Source: an uncultured Prevotella sp.
GTDB lineage: Bacteria > Bacteroidota > Bacteroidia > Bacteroidales > Bacteroidaceae
Assembly: GCA_900546345.1 (NCBI GenBank)
Contig: URCI01000006.1
Location: 33,333-97,332, forward strand
Direction of reading: 5' to 3'
Length of the DNA: 64,000 bases
Positions 23,415 to 32,533 of this stretch are shown here, in pieces (the first letter of the stretch is position 1; the number at the start of each line of letters is the position of its first letter). Made by a program: the position numbers and the translations under genes. Below the pieces are notes generated by a model. The model worked only from the letters and a program-made list of their open reading frames with translations, searched no databases and was not told the origin of the DNA.

Positions 23415-26243
23415 TTACTTTGTGGTACCTATGCCGCGCTTGTAGTCGGTCGGGGTGACACCACACACATTCTTGAACGAGCGCACAAAGTTGGGGTATG
23501 CGTCAAAGCCGCATTGGTCGGCAACCTCTGCCAAGCTGATGCCTTCCCGACTGTCGATGAGATTTTGGGCTTTCCTGATCCTTGCGCGTTGGATATACGC
23601 CACGGGGGTCACACCGGTGATGGCGACCATCTTGCGATAGAACTGACTGGTGCTCATACACATCTTGGAGGCTAAGGCTGCTACGGTGACTTCTTTCCGG
23701 CTGCCGATAAGCAGGTAAATGGAGTCTGTGACCTTGTGCAGGAATTGCAGGTTGGCGGCAGTCTGGGGTGGCGTGCTTTCTGTGGCATTGCCTTTCCGTT
23801 CCTCGTACATGTCTGCAAACTTCTCCAGCAGTCTTTGCCGCCTTTTCAGCAGGTTGTCCACATGTGAGCGCAGAGCCTCACCAGTGAAGGGCTTGGTCAG
23901 TAGGGAGTCAACGCCTGCCTTGATGCTTTCCAATTGGTCTTGCTCCGACATCTTTGCCGTGGCCATGATGATGGGGATGTGGTTGATGACGGGATTGGAA
24001 CGGACCTGACGGCATAGTTCCAATCCATCGATACCTGGCAGCGTGCGGTCGGCTATGATGAGGTCGGGGATGGTGTCGATGGCTTTCTGGAGTCCTTCTT
24101 TGCCATCGGCTACGTAGGTCAGATCGTATTGATCAGTGAATATCGAACCGATGAAGCCGGCGATGTCGTTGTTGTCCTCGATGACCAGCAGGCGTGGACG
24201 GTTGTCTGTGCTTGTGGTGTCGGTCGGCGTCTCTCCGTCTTTCCGTTCCTCTTCTCTCTGTTCCAGCACCTCCAGCTGGTCGGGCGAGAGGGTATAGTCG
24301 TTGTGGATGGGGAGGCTGATGTGGATGGTTGTGCCTTTCCCCAAGTCGCTTTCCAACGTGATGTTGCCCTTGGCGGCATCGACAATCTGCTTGACGATCG
24401 AGAGGCCGATGCAAGTGTCCATCTCCTTGAGGTTGTTCTCTTCTATAAAGAACGGTGTGAAGATCTTTTGTGCCACTTCGGCTGGCATGCCCACACCCGT
24501 GTCGCTTACTACGAGATGCAGGAGGTCTCCCTCACGGCTGAGTGTGGCGGTGACGTCGCCATGCTTGGGTGTGTATTTGATGGCAAAGGTCAGCAAGGTG
24601 TTTAAGATCTTGGCGGCATAGTCGGGAACGAAGTCCATCTCCACCTCGGCATTCTTGATGAACTGGAAGTTGATGTCTTTCTTTGCTGCCATATCCCGAT
24701 AGGTTTGGGCAATCATTTCCATGAAGATCGTGATGTTGCCGTGGCGCCAGTCTGAATCTTTGACGGTAGGCGAGATCTTTCGGGCGGCGAGTACTTGGTT
24801 GATGAGGGAGAGCATGGCATTGCCTTGCCGCTCGATGGTCTTGGCCTTCTCTTTTGTGGATGCCAATGTATGGGGATCATCCTGCAGGTCGCGTGTAAAT
24901 CCGAGAATGACAGTAAGCGGCGTCAGAAACTCGTGGGAGATGTTGGTGAAGAAGTTCTCGCGCAAGTTCGCTGCATGCTGCATGCCTTTCATAGTCTGTT
25001 TGCGCAGTCTTTGTGAGTAAAGCAGGATCAGAACGACTGCCAGCATGATTTCGGCGAAGATGGCAAAGAATGTGTAGATGCGGTGGTTGGTGGCGCGCTC
25101 CTGCTGAAGCGTGTTTTGCGCTCCGTTCACAATGTTCAGCGTGACGTTTTGTATGTGGCTCAGATTGCTCTTGCTGATCATGGTGTCTCTTGCCAGCCCG
25201 GCTTTTTCGTGATATAGCAGGGCGTTGCGGTAATCCCCTAAGCGTTTGTAATGTATATAATATAGGTTATAGATGTCCTTCAGATAATCAAAGGATTTGA
25301 GTCGCTCACCAATTTCACGGGCGATATCCAGATAATGGAATGCATCAGACCATTGCTGGTTATCAACGTAGAGACTGGCCAGCATAATGAGGGGTGGCAG
25401 TGTATGCCACTCGTCTTTTGTGTCTTTCATCATTTGATAGGCGGTCTTGTATTCTTGGATAGCCTGCCCGTTTTTTCCTTCTTGTTCATAGAGTGACCCG
25501 AAACAGGTGTGGGTGCGCGAGATGCCCATCACGTATTTTGCCTTTTGATAGTTGTGCATAGCCTTTTGATAACACATCCAGGCTGAGTCTTTCTTGCCAT
25601 CGTGCTGATAGATAGCACCCAAATTGCGGTAGTCGTCAGCGATGCCTTTGGCCAAATTCAGTTCTGTGTAGTTGACCAGAGAGACCCTCACCAGACTGTC
25701 AGCTAGTTGATAATTGCCTAAGCGTATGTATACATTGCCCAATTCATAGAGCGCCGCTGCCCGGCTTTCTTTCACGATGTTGCTGTTGGAATTGAAGTCT
25801 TTACTGATAGCTAAGGCACTATAGTGGTATTGCAGGGCCATGTCTAGAATGCCGATGTGGCGGTAGTCTATACCGAGCTCATTGAAGTTTTGTATCATCT
25901 CAAGGGTGTCACCAAGTGCTTGCGTGCCGTTCAGACATTTGACGTGGGTCTGCAATGCTTGTGAGAAGTCATTGGTCTGACGTTGCAGCGTGCCGATGTG
26001 TCTTTGCACAATGAGGCTTCCTACTGTGTTTTTCTCCTTGTCCATCTTTTGCTGAAGCTGTTTCAGACTGTCAATCGACGTGTAGGTGCTGGCCAGACTG
26101 TCAAGGTTGGTGCGCTCACGCATGGTCTTGGGATTTCCATTGGACCGGTTGCATGAGAATAACAAGGGTAGGATGAGCAAGAGCATCATGCCTGCAATGG
26201 GTGCCAGAAGGGTATGGCGTATGTGGATGGGTAGATATCTCAC
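23415..26243 (-). CDS. Hybrid histidine kinase/response regulator/AraC with TPR sensor
   Basis: A 942-residue one-protein phosphorelay. The N-terminus has a hydrophobic segment ending in LFSC at residue 31 (lipobox-like). Then come TPR-type repeats (~80-350), a membrane helix (~388-410), HisKA with H437 (NISHEFLTPL), HATPase (~540-645), a receiver with phospho-acceptor D732 and K784, and an AraC helix-turn-helix pair (~850-940). Both N-box Asn are replaced (TLLTFAIKY, usually NLLSNA) and the G2 box reads DTCIGLS instead of GTGIGLS, so ATP binding may be weak or lost. The sensor is TPR-like rather than the usual beta-propeller. Divergent neighbours are two small membrane proteins. Confidence 0.9.
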   Translation of the reverse strand: MRYLPIHIRHTLLAPIAGMMLLLILPLLFSCNRSNGNPKTMRERTNLDSLASTYTSIDSLKQLQQKMDKEKNTVGSLIVQRHIGTLQRQTNDFSQALQTHVKCLNGTQALGDTLEMIQNFNELGIDYRHIGILDMALQYHYSALAISKDFNSNSNIVKESRAAALYELGNVYIRLGNYQLADSLVRVSLVNYTELNLAKGIADDYRNLGAIYQHDGKKDSAWMCYQKAMHNYQKAKYVMGISRTHTCFGSLYEQEGKNGQAIQEYKTAYQMMKDTKDEWHTLPPLIMLASLYVDNQQWSDAFHYLDIAREIGERLKSFDYLKDIYNLYYIHYKRLGDYRNALLYHEKAGLARDTMISKSNLSHIQNVTLNIVNGAQNTLQQERATNHRIYTFFAIFAEIMLAVVLILLYSQRLRKQTMKGMQHAANLRENFFTNISHEFLTPLTVILGFTRDLQDDPHTLASTKEKAKTIERQGNAMLSLINQVLAARKISPTVKDSDWRHGNITIFMEMIAQTYRDMAAKKDINFQFIKNAEVEMDFVPDYAAKILNTLLTFAIKYTPKHGDVTATLSREGDLLHLVVSDTGVGMPAEVAQKIFTPFFIEENNLKEMDTCIGLSIVKQIVDAAKGNITLESDLGKGTTIHISLPIHNDYTLSPDQLEVLEQREEERKDGETPTDTTSTDNRPRLLVIEDNNDIAGFIGSIFTDQYDLTYVADGKEGLQKAIDTIPDLIIADRTLPGIDGLELCRQVRSNPVINHIPIIMATAKMSEQDQLESIKAGVDSLLTKPFTGEALRSHVDNLLKRRQRLLEKFADMYEERKGNATESTPPQTAANLQFLHKVTDSIYLLIGSRKEVTVAALASKMCMSTSQFYRKMVAITGVTPVAYIQRARIRKAQNLIDSREGISLAEVADQCGFDAYPNFVRSFKNVCGVTPTDYKRGIGTTK

Positions 26244-26274
26244 TATTATATATAGGTTTTCTGATTAGACAAGG

Positions 26275-26306
26275 CAAATATAAGAAAAAAAAAGTAGAGC
26301 GGCAAG
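26275..26306 (-). promoter_or_regulatory. Promoter of the hybrid kinase
   Basis: Minus strand: CTTG, 20 bp, TATATTTG. About 30 bp before the ATG at 26243. Confidence 0.6.
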
Positions 26307-26474
26307 GCTTTTTTAGCTTTTTTAGATGAGAGACGCGATATAATTTTGTTCATGTTGGGAAATATCGTTCATAGTAGTCAACTTATCGTTAAGTGAAGTG
26401 CAATATTTGACAAAAAGTGATGCAAAAGTCGGGAAAAGAGTTTTATGAGATAATTTTTTGTTCATAACAATGAC

Positions 26475-26503
26475 TTTGTTTTAAATTAAATTGTGTACCT
26501 TTG
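26475..26503 (+). promoter_or_regulatory. Promoter of the first small membrane protein
   Basis: TTTG, 17 bp, TACCTTTG. Both halves match but the spacer is slightly short. A 26501 start would lie on the promoter, which supports the ATG at 26582. Confidence 0.5.
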
Positions 26504-26581
26504 CCACCCATTTCATTTATAGAGTGGAATCTGTTTTTTTCTTTTTGTGAGAAGAATATTATTAATTTTATATTGAGTTAT

Positions 26582-27025
26582 ATGTCTGGTTTAGTTTATC
26601 TGAAATCCCTGTTAGATGGGTTGGAATTGGGCTTTGTGAATGGCCCAGTGATCTTATTCATTTTGGTGTTGATCTTTATTGTGGTTGATGCCGTCTATTT
26701 AAGTCGTGTCGTTCGGGCGCGTATTAACAACCGACGTGCCCTGCGATCGAATATTGTTCATCAGTTCCATCGCCACATGATAGACAGGAACAATCCGAAG
26801 TACATAAGAGAGTGTGCGAATCAGAGCTTCGATGATCTCTTCCTTACGCTCTTCTTTGATTGCATTCTCGACAACTTGGACTATCAGAATGTGACGAAAG
26901 ACCAGCTTGCCGACAAGATGCAGATCTCACCGCGACAGCTCGATCTGGCTTCCAAAAAGGCCACGGGACTGTCTGCCATGAAGGTGATGTCGATCGTAAA
27001 AGCGGAATATGCTCCGCAGAAATAA
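26582..27025 (+). CDS. Small membrane protein with AraC-like half-HTH, copy 1
   Basis: A 147-residue protein of unknown function. An in-frame ATG at 26501 overlaps the promoter; the ATG at 26582 aligns with copy 2 (both MSGLV). One membrane helix at ~24-46 (VILFILVLIFIVVDAVYL) is followed by a basic stretch. The C-terminal ~45 residues (QLADKMQISPRQLDLASKKATG) match one helix-turn-helix of AraC regulators (LA-x-ISPR-L-x-KK-TG). A membrane-tethered DNA-binding or protein-binding role is possible; no such family is recognised. It is divergent from the hybrid AraC kinase. Confidence 0.7.
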   Translation: MSGLVYLKSLLDGLELGFVNGPVILFILVLIFIVVDAVYLSRVVRARINNRRALRSNIVHQFHRHMIDRNNPKYIRECANQSFDDLFLTLFFDCILDNLDYQNVTKDQLADKMQISPRQLDLASKKATGLSAMKVMSIVKAEYAPQK

Positions 27026-27182
27026 TTCTGCTATCAATATCAATCTATCATTGTAAATATACTGATTCCTAGGTGATTATGTTTCGTGTGTGCATGAAAA
27101 TGATAGGCCTGTGTTAGGAAGAAATCCCTCTTTTGATATATTTTATCCCGAAAATGAGACGATATCCTTGACAGGAAATGCC

Positions 27183-27190
27183 TAACTTTG
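27183..27190 (+). promoter_or_regulatory. -7 element for copy 2
   Basis: TAACTTTG, 76 bp before the ATG at 27266, so copy 2 is probably transcribed on its own as well. No good -33 was found. Confidence 0.45.
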
Positions 27191-27265
27191 CAGCGTGTTA
27201 AGGCAAAGACAGTTTCTCCATACGCTGTTGAGTCGTTCTATATGTTTAATTAAAAAATTAGGATT

Positions 27266-27709
27266 ATGTCAGGTTTGGTGATTTTAGAGTCTCTGTTTGA
27301 TAGCGTTGACTTGGGCGTTATGGGTATGCCACTTTTCATTATTGTGTTTGCCCTGGTGTTTATCATTGCAGACGGTTTCTATCTGGCTCGGCTCTTCCGG
27401 TACAGATCCAACTACAAGCGGGCGCTGCAGTCCAATGTCGTCAAGCAGTTCCACCGCCATCTTACGGGTGTGCAGGAGCATGTCATCACCAATCGTGAGG
27501 GCTATCAAAAGGTAGACGGCCTCTTCCTTTCCTGTTTCTTCGACACAATCCTCAATCATATAGAAGATAAAAACATGTCAACAAAGCACTTGGCAAGCTA
27601 TCTGCAGATCACACCGCAGCAACTGGACAAGGCCTCTAAGCGCGTTACCGGTCTGCCTGCCATGCAGGTCTATGATACGGTCAAGTCGCAGTACGCTACT
27701 CAGCAATAA
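27266..27709 (+). CDS. Small membrane protein with AraC-like half-HTH, copy 2
   Basis: Also exactly 147 residues and a diverged paralog of copy 1. Shared positions include MSGLV, a helix at ~24-46 (FIIVFALVFIIADGFYLARL), RAL-SN-V-QFHRH, LFL-FFD-IL, and a C-terminal HASYLQ-type HTH (HLASYLQITPQQLDKASKRVTGL). Helix-turn-helix length and the KR/K-TGL end are conserved. Function unknown. A separate promoter and a strong terminator isolate it from the efflux operon downstream. Confidence 0.7.
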   Translation: MSGLVILESLFDSVDLGVMGMPLFIIVFALVFIIADGFYLARLFRYRSNYKRALQSNVVKQFHRHLTGVQEHVITNREGYQKVDGLFLSCFFDTILNHIEDKNMSTKHLASYLQITPQQLDKASKRVTGLPAMQVYDTVKSQYATQQ

Positions 27710-27730
27710 TCATCCCATACCTTTCACATA

Positions 27731-27776
27731 AAAAGTGGACACCTGTCTTCCATCGGAATGACAAGTGTCCACTTTT
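27731..27776. terminator. Bidirectional intrinsic terminator
   Basis: A 12-bp perfect stem AAAAGTGGACAC/GTGTCCACTTTT separates the small membrane protein (plus) from the efflux operon end (minus). Confidence 0.9.
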
Positions 27777-27802
27777 ATTATGCTTTCTTGTAAAGATGCG
27801 TT

Positions 27803-28927
27803 TTATGCTTGGCTATCGTCACTATTGTCGTCCTTGACGATCTTAGGACCACGTACACGGTCGGATTTGCTCAGTCCGCTGGTGATTTGTATGTTGATAC
27901 CGTCGCTCAGTCCGGTTGTCACACGCCGTTTGGTGTAGGTCTTCTTGTCGCCTGTGCCGTGGATGACGTAGACATAGGTATTGTTGCCTTGGAACTCGAT
28001 GGCACTCTCGGGTACGGTGAGCACTTGGTTGGCCTGTGCCAGCACGATCTCTGCCGTGGCGCTATAGCCTGAACGTATTTGTGCGCCACCCAATCCGCGG
28101 AGGGCAGCCTTGATCTCAAACTGGTTGGTACCGTTGGATTCCGTGGCTTTGGGAGATATATATTCCAGTGAGGCTTGGAGCTTCTCATCCTGCAGAGCGC
28201 CGACAGTAATGCGCATGGACATACCGGTCACCAGTTGTCCTACCTCTGTCTCATCAACGTTGCCACGGAAAATGAGGTCGTTCATGTCTGCCACCGTGGC
28301 GATGGTTGTACCATCATTGAACGTGTTGGAGAGGATGACCGTGTTTCCGACCTTCACCGGCACGTCGAGGATAAGACCGCTTACCGTGGAGCGTACCAGT
28401 GTACTGCTCGTACTGGCGTTCTCGGCCGACACGCCGTCGCGCACTACCTCTAAGTTCTCATTGGCCGCACGCACTTCTTCCTCGGCCTGCTGCAGGGCCT
28501 TGCGCTTTTGGTCATACTCGTCGCCGGAGACAAGTCCCTTGTTGTATAGCGTCTTCATGCGGTCGTAGTCGATCTTGGCTTGGTGGACGTTGATGCCTGC
28601 CAAGCGTATGCGTGCCTGGGCAGAGCTGAGCTGCGACTCATCGGGGATAACTTTCACCTTGGCGATGACCTCTCCGGCCTGCACATGCTGGCCGGCTTCC
28701 TTGTAGAGCTTGACAATGATGCCGGAGATCTGGGGCTTGATGTTGATTTCGTTGCGCGGCTCGATCTTGCCGGTGATGACTGTGGTCTTGCGGATGTCCT
28801 TCAGCGCAGGGGTGAACTCCTCATAAGCCACTGGCTGCGGCTGACTCTTTATCCACAGAAACACGAACGTGCCGATAAAGATGAGCAGGATGATGACTGC
28901 TACGATAAACTTGCTGTACTTCCTCAT
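27803..28927 (-). CDS. MacA-like periplasmic adaptor (MFP)
   Basis: A 374-residue membrane-fusion protein with an N-terminal membrane anchor (~7-27), a lipoyl/barrel-sandwich half (GKIEPRNEINIKPQISG), a coiled-coil hairpin (~100-165), the second lipoyl half, and beta-barrel and membrane-proximal domains. It bridges an ABC permease to an outer-membrane channel and would export small molecules or peptides. It is last in the minus-strand efflux set. No TolC-type gene lies in the window, so the outer channel must be encoded elsewhere. Confidence 0.9.
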   Translation of the reverse strand: MRKYSKFIVAVIILLIFIGTFVFLWIKSQPQPVAYEEFTPALKDIRKTTVITGKIEPRNEINIKPQISGIIVKLYKEAGQHVQAGEVIAKVKVIPDESQLSSAQARIRLAGINVHQAKIDYDRMKTLYNKGLVSGDEYDQKRKALQQAEEEVRAANENLEVVRDGVSAENASTSSTLVRSTVSGLILDVPVKVGNTVILSNTFNDGTTIATVADMNDLIFRGNVDETEVGQLVTGMSMRITVGALQDEKLQASLEYISPKATESNGTNQFEIKAALRGLGGAQIRSGYSATAEIVLAQANQVLTVPESAIEFQGNNTYVYVIHGTGDKKTYTKRRVTTGLSDGINIQITSGLSKSDRVRGPKIVKDDNSDDSQA

Positions 28928-28980
28928 GATATTTTTTCTTTTGTATATGCTGTGGGTATTTTAGACGTTACAGGAGGGTG

Positions 28981-30228
28981 TTATTCATCCCTCATCGCAT
29001 CGACTGGTTTGATGCTCATGGCGCGGACTGCAGGGGCGAGACCGGCGATAATGCCCAAGACACAAAGCAGGAGCATGGCACCGAGAGCGGTCCAGAAACC
29101 TACCTGGAAATGGGCTTGCACGATGCCGTCGGTGGTGTTGCCCATCTCCAGCAGTTGGAGAATGGCCACGGCAAAGAGTATGCCACTCATACCCGCCACG
29201 ATGGTCAGCACGATACTTTCTGTGATGATCTGTGAGAGCACCATGCGGGGTGTGGCTCCGATGGCCCGGCGTATGCCTATCTCGGTGGTGCGCTCACGCA
29301 CGGTCACCATCATGATGTTGGAAACGCCAATGGCCCCGGCCAACAGCGTGCCGATACCTACGAGCCATACCAGGTAGTTGACGCCTCGGAACAGGCTGTC
29401 GACCATTCCGAAAAGCACTTCGGTGTTGAATACCGTGATGCCTTTCTCATCGGTAGGATCCACATGATGTTCATGGGCAATGATGCTGCGGATGCGACTG
29501 TTGAGTTTGCTGAGCACCACTCCCGGACGACCTGTGAGGCTGATGATGTCTACTTTCTCACCAAGATTATAGGTCTGCTGCATCAGCGTGATGGGCAGAA
29601 TGACACTCTCTTCGGCCGAGCCGTTGACATTCATGTTGCCTGAACTGTAGTCCACGCCGACAACACTGTAGTAGAGCGAGTCGATGCGCACGAGCTGGCC
29701 GCAGGGATTGCCGCCACCGGGGAAGAGTGTCTTATAGATCTTTTTGCCCAGCACGCACACCTTACGGTGCTGTGCCATATCCATCGGGTTGATGTATCTG
29801 CCATAATACAGGCTGGGTTGTTCCACCCTTGCGTAGTCGGGCTCCACACCCTTGACGCTCGCCGTGGCTTTCTTGTCGCCGAAGACGACCACGCTGCCCC
29901 AGCGCGCCACCATCGGCGTGACGACATCGAGCTCAGGAATCTGCGCTTTCAGTCGGTCCACATCTTTATATACCATGTTCCACTGCCGTCCTTTGCGGAA
30001 ACCGTCGTACGGCTTGGTCGTCGGCTGAGCGAAGACGAGGGCTGAGTTGGTGGCGAAGCCTTCGAAATTCTTGCTTAGCATGTCTTTCAGCCCATCGCCC
30101 CCTCCGATGAGAGCAACGAGCATAAACACACCCCAAAACACGCCGAAACCAGTCAGAAACGAACGGCTCTTGTTGCGTGTCAGTGTGTCGAGTATCTCGC
30201 GGTAGGTGTCAAGGTCTATCTTCATCAT
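28981..30228 (-). CDS. MacB-like ABC permease (second)
   Basis: A 415-residue permease: an N-terminal membrane helix, a large periplasmic MacB-type domain (~45-265), then three C-terminal FtsX helices starting near LVWLVGIGTLLAGAIGVSNI. The ...VTVRERTTEIGIRRAIGATP segment is the conserved coupling helix that contacts the ATPase. It probably forms a heterodimer with the permease encoded just upstream. Confidence 0.9.
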   Translation of the reverse strand: MMKIDLDTYREILDTLTRNKSRSFLTGFGVFWGVFMLVALIGGGDGLKDMLSKNFEGFATNSALVFAQPTTKPYDGFRKGRQWNMVYKDVDRLKAQIPELDVVTPMVARWGSVVVFGDKKATASVKGVEPDYARVEQPSLYYGRYINPMDMAQHRKVCVLGKKIYKTLFPGGGNPCGQLVRIDSLYYSVVGVDYSSGNMNVNGSAEESVILPITLMQQTYNLGEKVDIISLTGRPGVVLSKLNSRIRSIIAHEHHVDPTDEKGITVFNTEVLFGMVDSLFRGVNYLVWLVGIGTLLAGAIGVSNIMMVTVRERTTEIGIRRAIGATPRMVLSQIITESIVLTIVAGMSGILFAVAILQLLEMGNTTDGIVQAHFQVGFWTALGAMLLLCVLGIIAGLAPAVRAMSIKPVDAMRDE

Positions 30229-30244
30229 TCAACATTGTTTTATT

Positions 30245-31507
30245 TCACTCAGCGTTGTTCAATGCCTCAATAGGGCGGATGCGGGCAGCTTTGCGTGCGG
30301 GAACGAGACCGGCGATGGTTCCGGCTAGCACCATCACCACGAGAGCTTCCAGACAAACGTCAAAGCCCACGGTGGGATTGAGGAACATTGTCGCCTTGAA
30401 CAAACCGGCGTCTACCTGCTCGTGACCGATGGTGGCATCCATATATGCGTTGGCGGCGATGCCGCAGAGCATGCCGATGTATCCGAAGAAAGTGGTGATG
30501 ATGATGCTCTCGGTAATGATGAGACGGAGAATGGAGGATGGTGTGGCACCAATCGCCTTGCGGATTCCAAACTCGCGTGTACGTTCCTTGACGGTGATGA
30601 GCATGATGTTGCTGACACCGACAATGCCCGACATCAGCGTGAAGAGCCCGATGATCCATAGTGCCTTACGGATGATGCCCATTCCCATGTTCATTTGCAT
30701 GGCCTGTGTGAAGCGGTTCCATATCCACACCGCATCCTCATCATCGGGAGCCGCTTGGTGGTTGGCGTTGAGTGTGGCTTTGTAGCGTTTTTCAAAATCC
30801 TCGTTGTCAGCTTCTGTCTTCAGTCCGTGGAACGAGAAGTTGATGCGGTTGACGTCGTCTCCGCTCTGATAGATGACGCGCAGCGTGGAGAAGGGCAGGT
30901 AAGCGTCAGCATCCATGCCCGTCTGATCGCTCTTGGTAATGCCGATCACGCGGAAAGCCAGACTGTCCATCTTCACGTAGCTTCCGATGAGGGCTGATGG
31001 ATCTTTCCCATTGAGCTCCTTGGCTTGATCCTCATTGAGCACGATGACTTTGCGCCGTTGGCTGTTGTCTACGTCATTGATAAAGCGCCCGTGAAGCATC
31101 TCTATCTTGTTGATATGCGCATGGACAGGGGCTACGCCGTCCACGGTCGTACTGAGATAGTTATCACCATAAGTCACGGTGACTCCTTGATGCCTGATCT
31201 CTGCATCCATGCTGTCTACGTTGGCAGCGAACTTCTGTCGTGTGCTTCTCACATCATTATCGTTGAGGATGATGTCACGGCCCTCTTTCAGTCCTTTATA
31301 TTCCTTAGAGGTCGTACCGCCTCCTACCGACATTGAGTTGTCGAGGAAACGCCCCGAGTTGTGTTCCGAGGCGTTGATAAGGCCGTTACCTGCACCGAGT
31401 AAGAAGATGAGCATGAAGATTCCCCATGCTACGGCAAATCCGGTCAAGGCTGTGCGCAACTTGTTACGCTTGGTCGTTGCCCATATCTCTTCTAAGAGGT
31501 CAATCAT
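30245..31507 (-). CDS. MacB-like ABC permease (first)
   Basis: A 420-residue paralog of the next gene with the same layout: first helix, periplasmic domain, FtsX helices. The coupling segment ITVKERTREFGIRKAIGATP is present. It is 16 bp from the second permease. A repeat-filled 297-bp gap separates it from its ATPase gene; co-transcription across the gap is likely but not shown. Confidence 0.9.
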   Translation of the reverse strand: MIDLLEEIWATTKRNKLRTALTGFAVAWGIFMLIFLLGAGNGLINASEHNSGRFLDNSMSVGGGTTSKEYKGLKEGRDIILNDNDVRSTRQKFAANVDSMDAEIRHQGVTVTYGDNYLSTTVDGVAPVHAHINKIEMLHGRFINDVDNSQRRKVIVLNEDQAKELNGKDPSALIGSYVKMDSLAFRVIGITKSDQTGMDADAYLPFSTLRVIYQSGDDVNRINFSFHGLKTEADNEDFEKRYKATLNANHQAAPDDEDAVWIWNRFTQAMQMNMGMGIIRKALWIIGLFTLMSGIVGVSNIMLITVKERTREFGIRKAIGATPSSILRLIITESIIITTFFGYIGMLCGIAANAYMDATIGHEQVDAGLFKATMFLNPTVGFDVCLEALVVMVLAGTIAGLVPARKAARIRPIEALNNAE

Positions 31508-31804
31508 AAGCGTTCATGTTCTGTTGTAAGTATCTTCTATCAAAAGTCTTTTCTCCTCAAGAATTAGAGAATTGGAGTATCATAGCCTCTTATCTTTTAT
31601 TCAAGAATTAGAGAATTGGAGAATCTCAGCCTCAATCTTTTGTTTTTGAATTAGAGAATGGTCTGATACGATCTGTCGTATTCGTAAATTCTCAAATTCT
31701 TGATAAGTAAACCTCACTATTTTTGTGGGTATTGCTTTCTTCCCCCCTTGGGGGGATAAGAAGGGGGGCTCTTTCTTCCCCCTTTGGGGGGACCAGAGGG
31801 GGGC
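31508..31804. repeat. Repeat-filled gap between ATPase and permease genes
   Basis: Near-repeats of AAGAATTAGAGAATTGGAG occur around 31558, 31601 and 31647, with an inverted copy near 31687. From 31738 to 31804 are two copies of the C/G palindrome CCCCCCTTGGGGGG type, directly after the ATPase stop codon at 31805. No ORF was found. Confidence 0.75.
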
Positions 31805-32524
31805 TTATTTCATGACACCATTGATACCAAATGGCGAGGCGTGGTGGTCGAAGTTCTCTTCTATTTTCCCGATGAGCCCGTCTTTGATGTGGATAATCTT
31901 GTTGGTTTCGTTGGCCACGCCACTTTCATGTGTGACGACGACAATGGTCTTGTGCTCTTCCTGGTTGAGTTTTTTGAGTAACTCCATGACTTCCACGCTT
32001 GTCTTAGAGTCAAGGGCGCCTGTTGGTTCATCGGCCAGAATGACCTTTGGATTGGCGATGAGTGCCCGTGCGATAGCTACTCGTTGCTTTTGTCCGCCCG
32101 ACATCTCGTTGGGATAATGGTCTGCCCATGGCAACAGGTCAAGGCGGTCGAGGTAGTCCAGTGCCATTTTGTGGCGTTTGCGCCGTGACACACCTTGATA
32201 GAAAAGCGGGAGCTCTACGTTTTCTACAGCTGTCTTGAAACCGATGAGATTGAAGCTTTGGAAGATGAAACCGATGAAATGGTTGCGGTACTCGGCGGCG
32301 CGTCGCTCACTGAGATCTTTGATGAGTGTGCCATCGAGGGTATATTCTCCACTGTCGTAATTGTCGAGAATGCCAAGAATGTTGAGTAATGTCGACTTAC
32401 CGGAGCCTGATGCTCCCATGATGGAGACGAACTCTCCCTCATCAATGTCAAGGCTGATGCCCTTGAGCACGTGGAGTGGCTGTGCGCCAAAGTAGGTTTT
32501 GTTGATATCGTGAAGATGGATCAT
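31805..32524 (-). CDS. MacB/LolD-type ABC ATPase
   Basis: A 239-residue nucleotide-binding subunit. Walker A is GASGSGKS (37-44), the signature is MSGGQKQR, Walker B is VILADEPTGALD, and the switch His lies in VVTHE. LolD/MacB-family ATPases energise mechanotransmission permeases, here the two FtsX-type permeases encoded downstream. The extra C-terminal tail (EENFDHHASPF) is variable in this family. Confidence 0.92.
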   Translation of the reverse strand: MIHLHDINKTYFGAQPLHVLKGISLDIDEGEFVSIMGASGSGKSTLLNILGILDNYDSGEYTLDGTLIKDLSERRAAEYRNHFIGFIFQSFNLIGFKTAVENVELPLFYQGVSRRKRHKMALDYLDRLDLLPWADHYPNEMSGGQKQRVAIARALIANPKVILADEPTGALDSKTSVEVMELLKKLNQEEHKTIVVVTHESGVANETNKIIHIKDGLIGKIEENFDHHASPFGINGVMK

Positions 32525-32533
32525 GGTCTTGAT

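Larger units (their letters stand above)
26244..26581. other. Divergent AT-rich intergenic region
   Basis: 338 bp between the hybrid kinase and the first small membrane protein. It holds one promoter on each strand (26275-26306 and 26475-26503). No ORF, RNA or repeat was seen between them. Confidence 0.6.
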
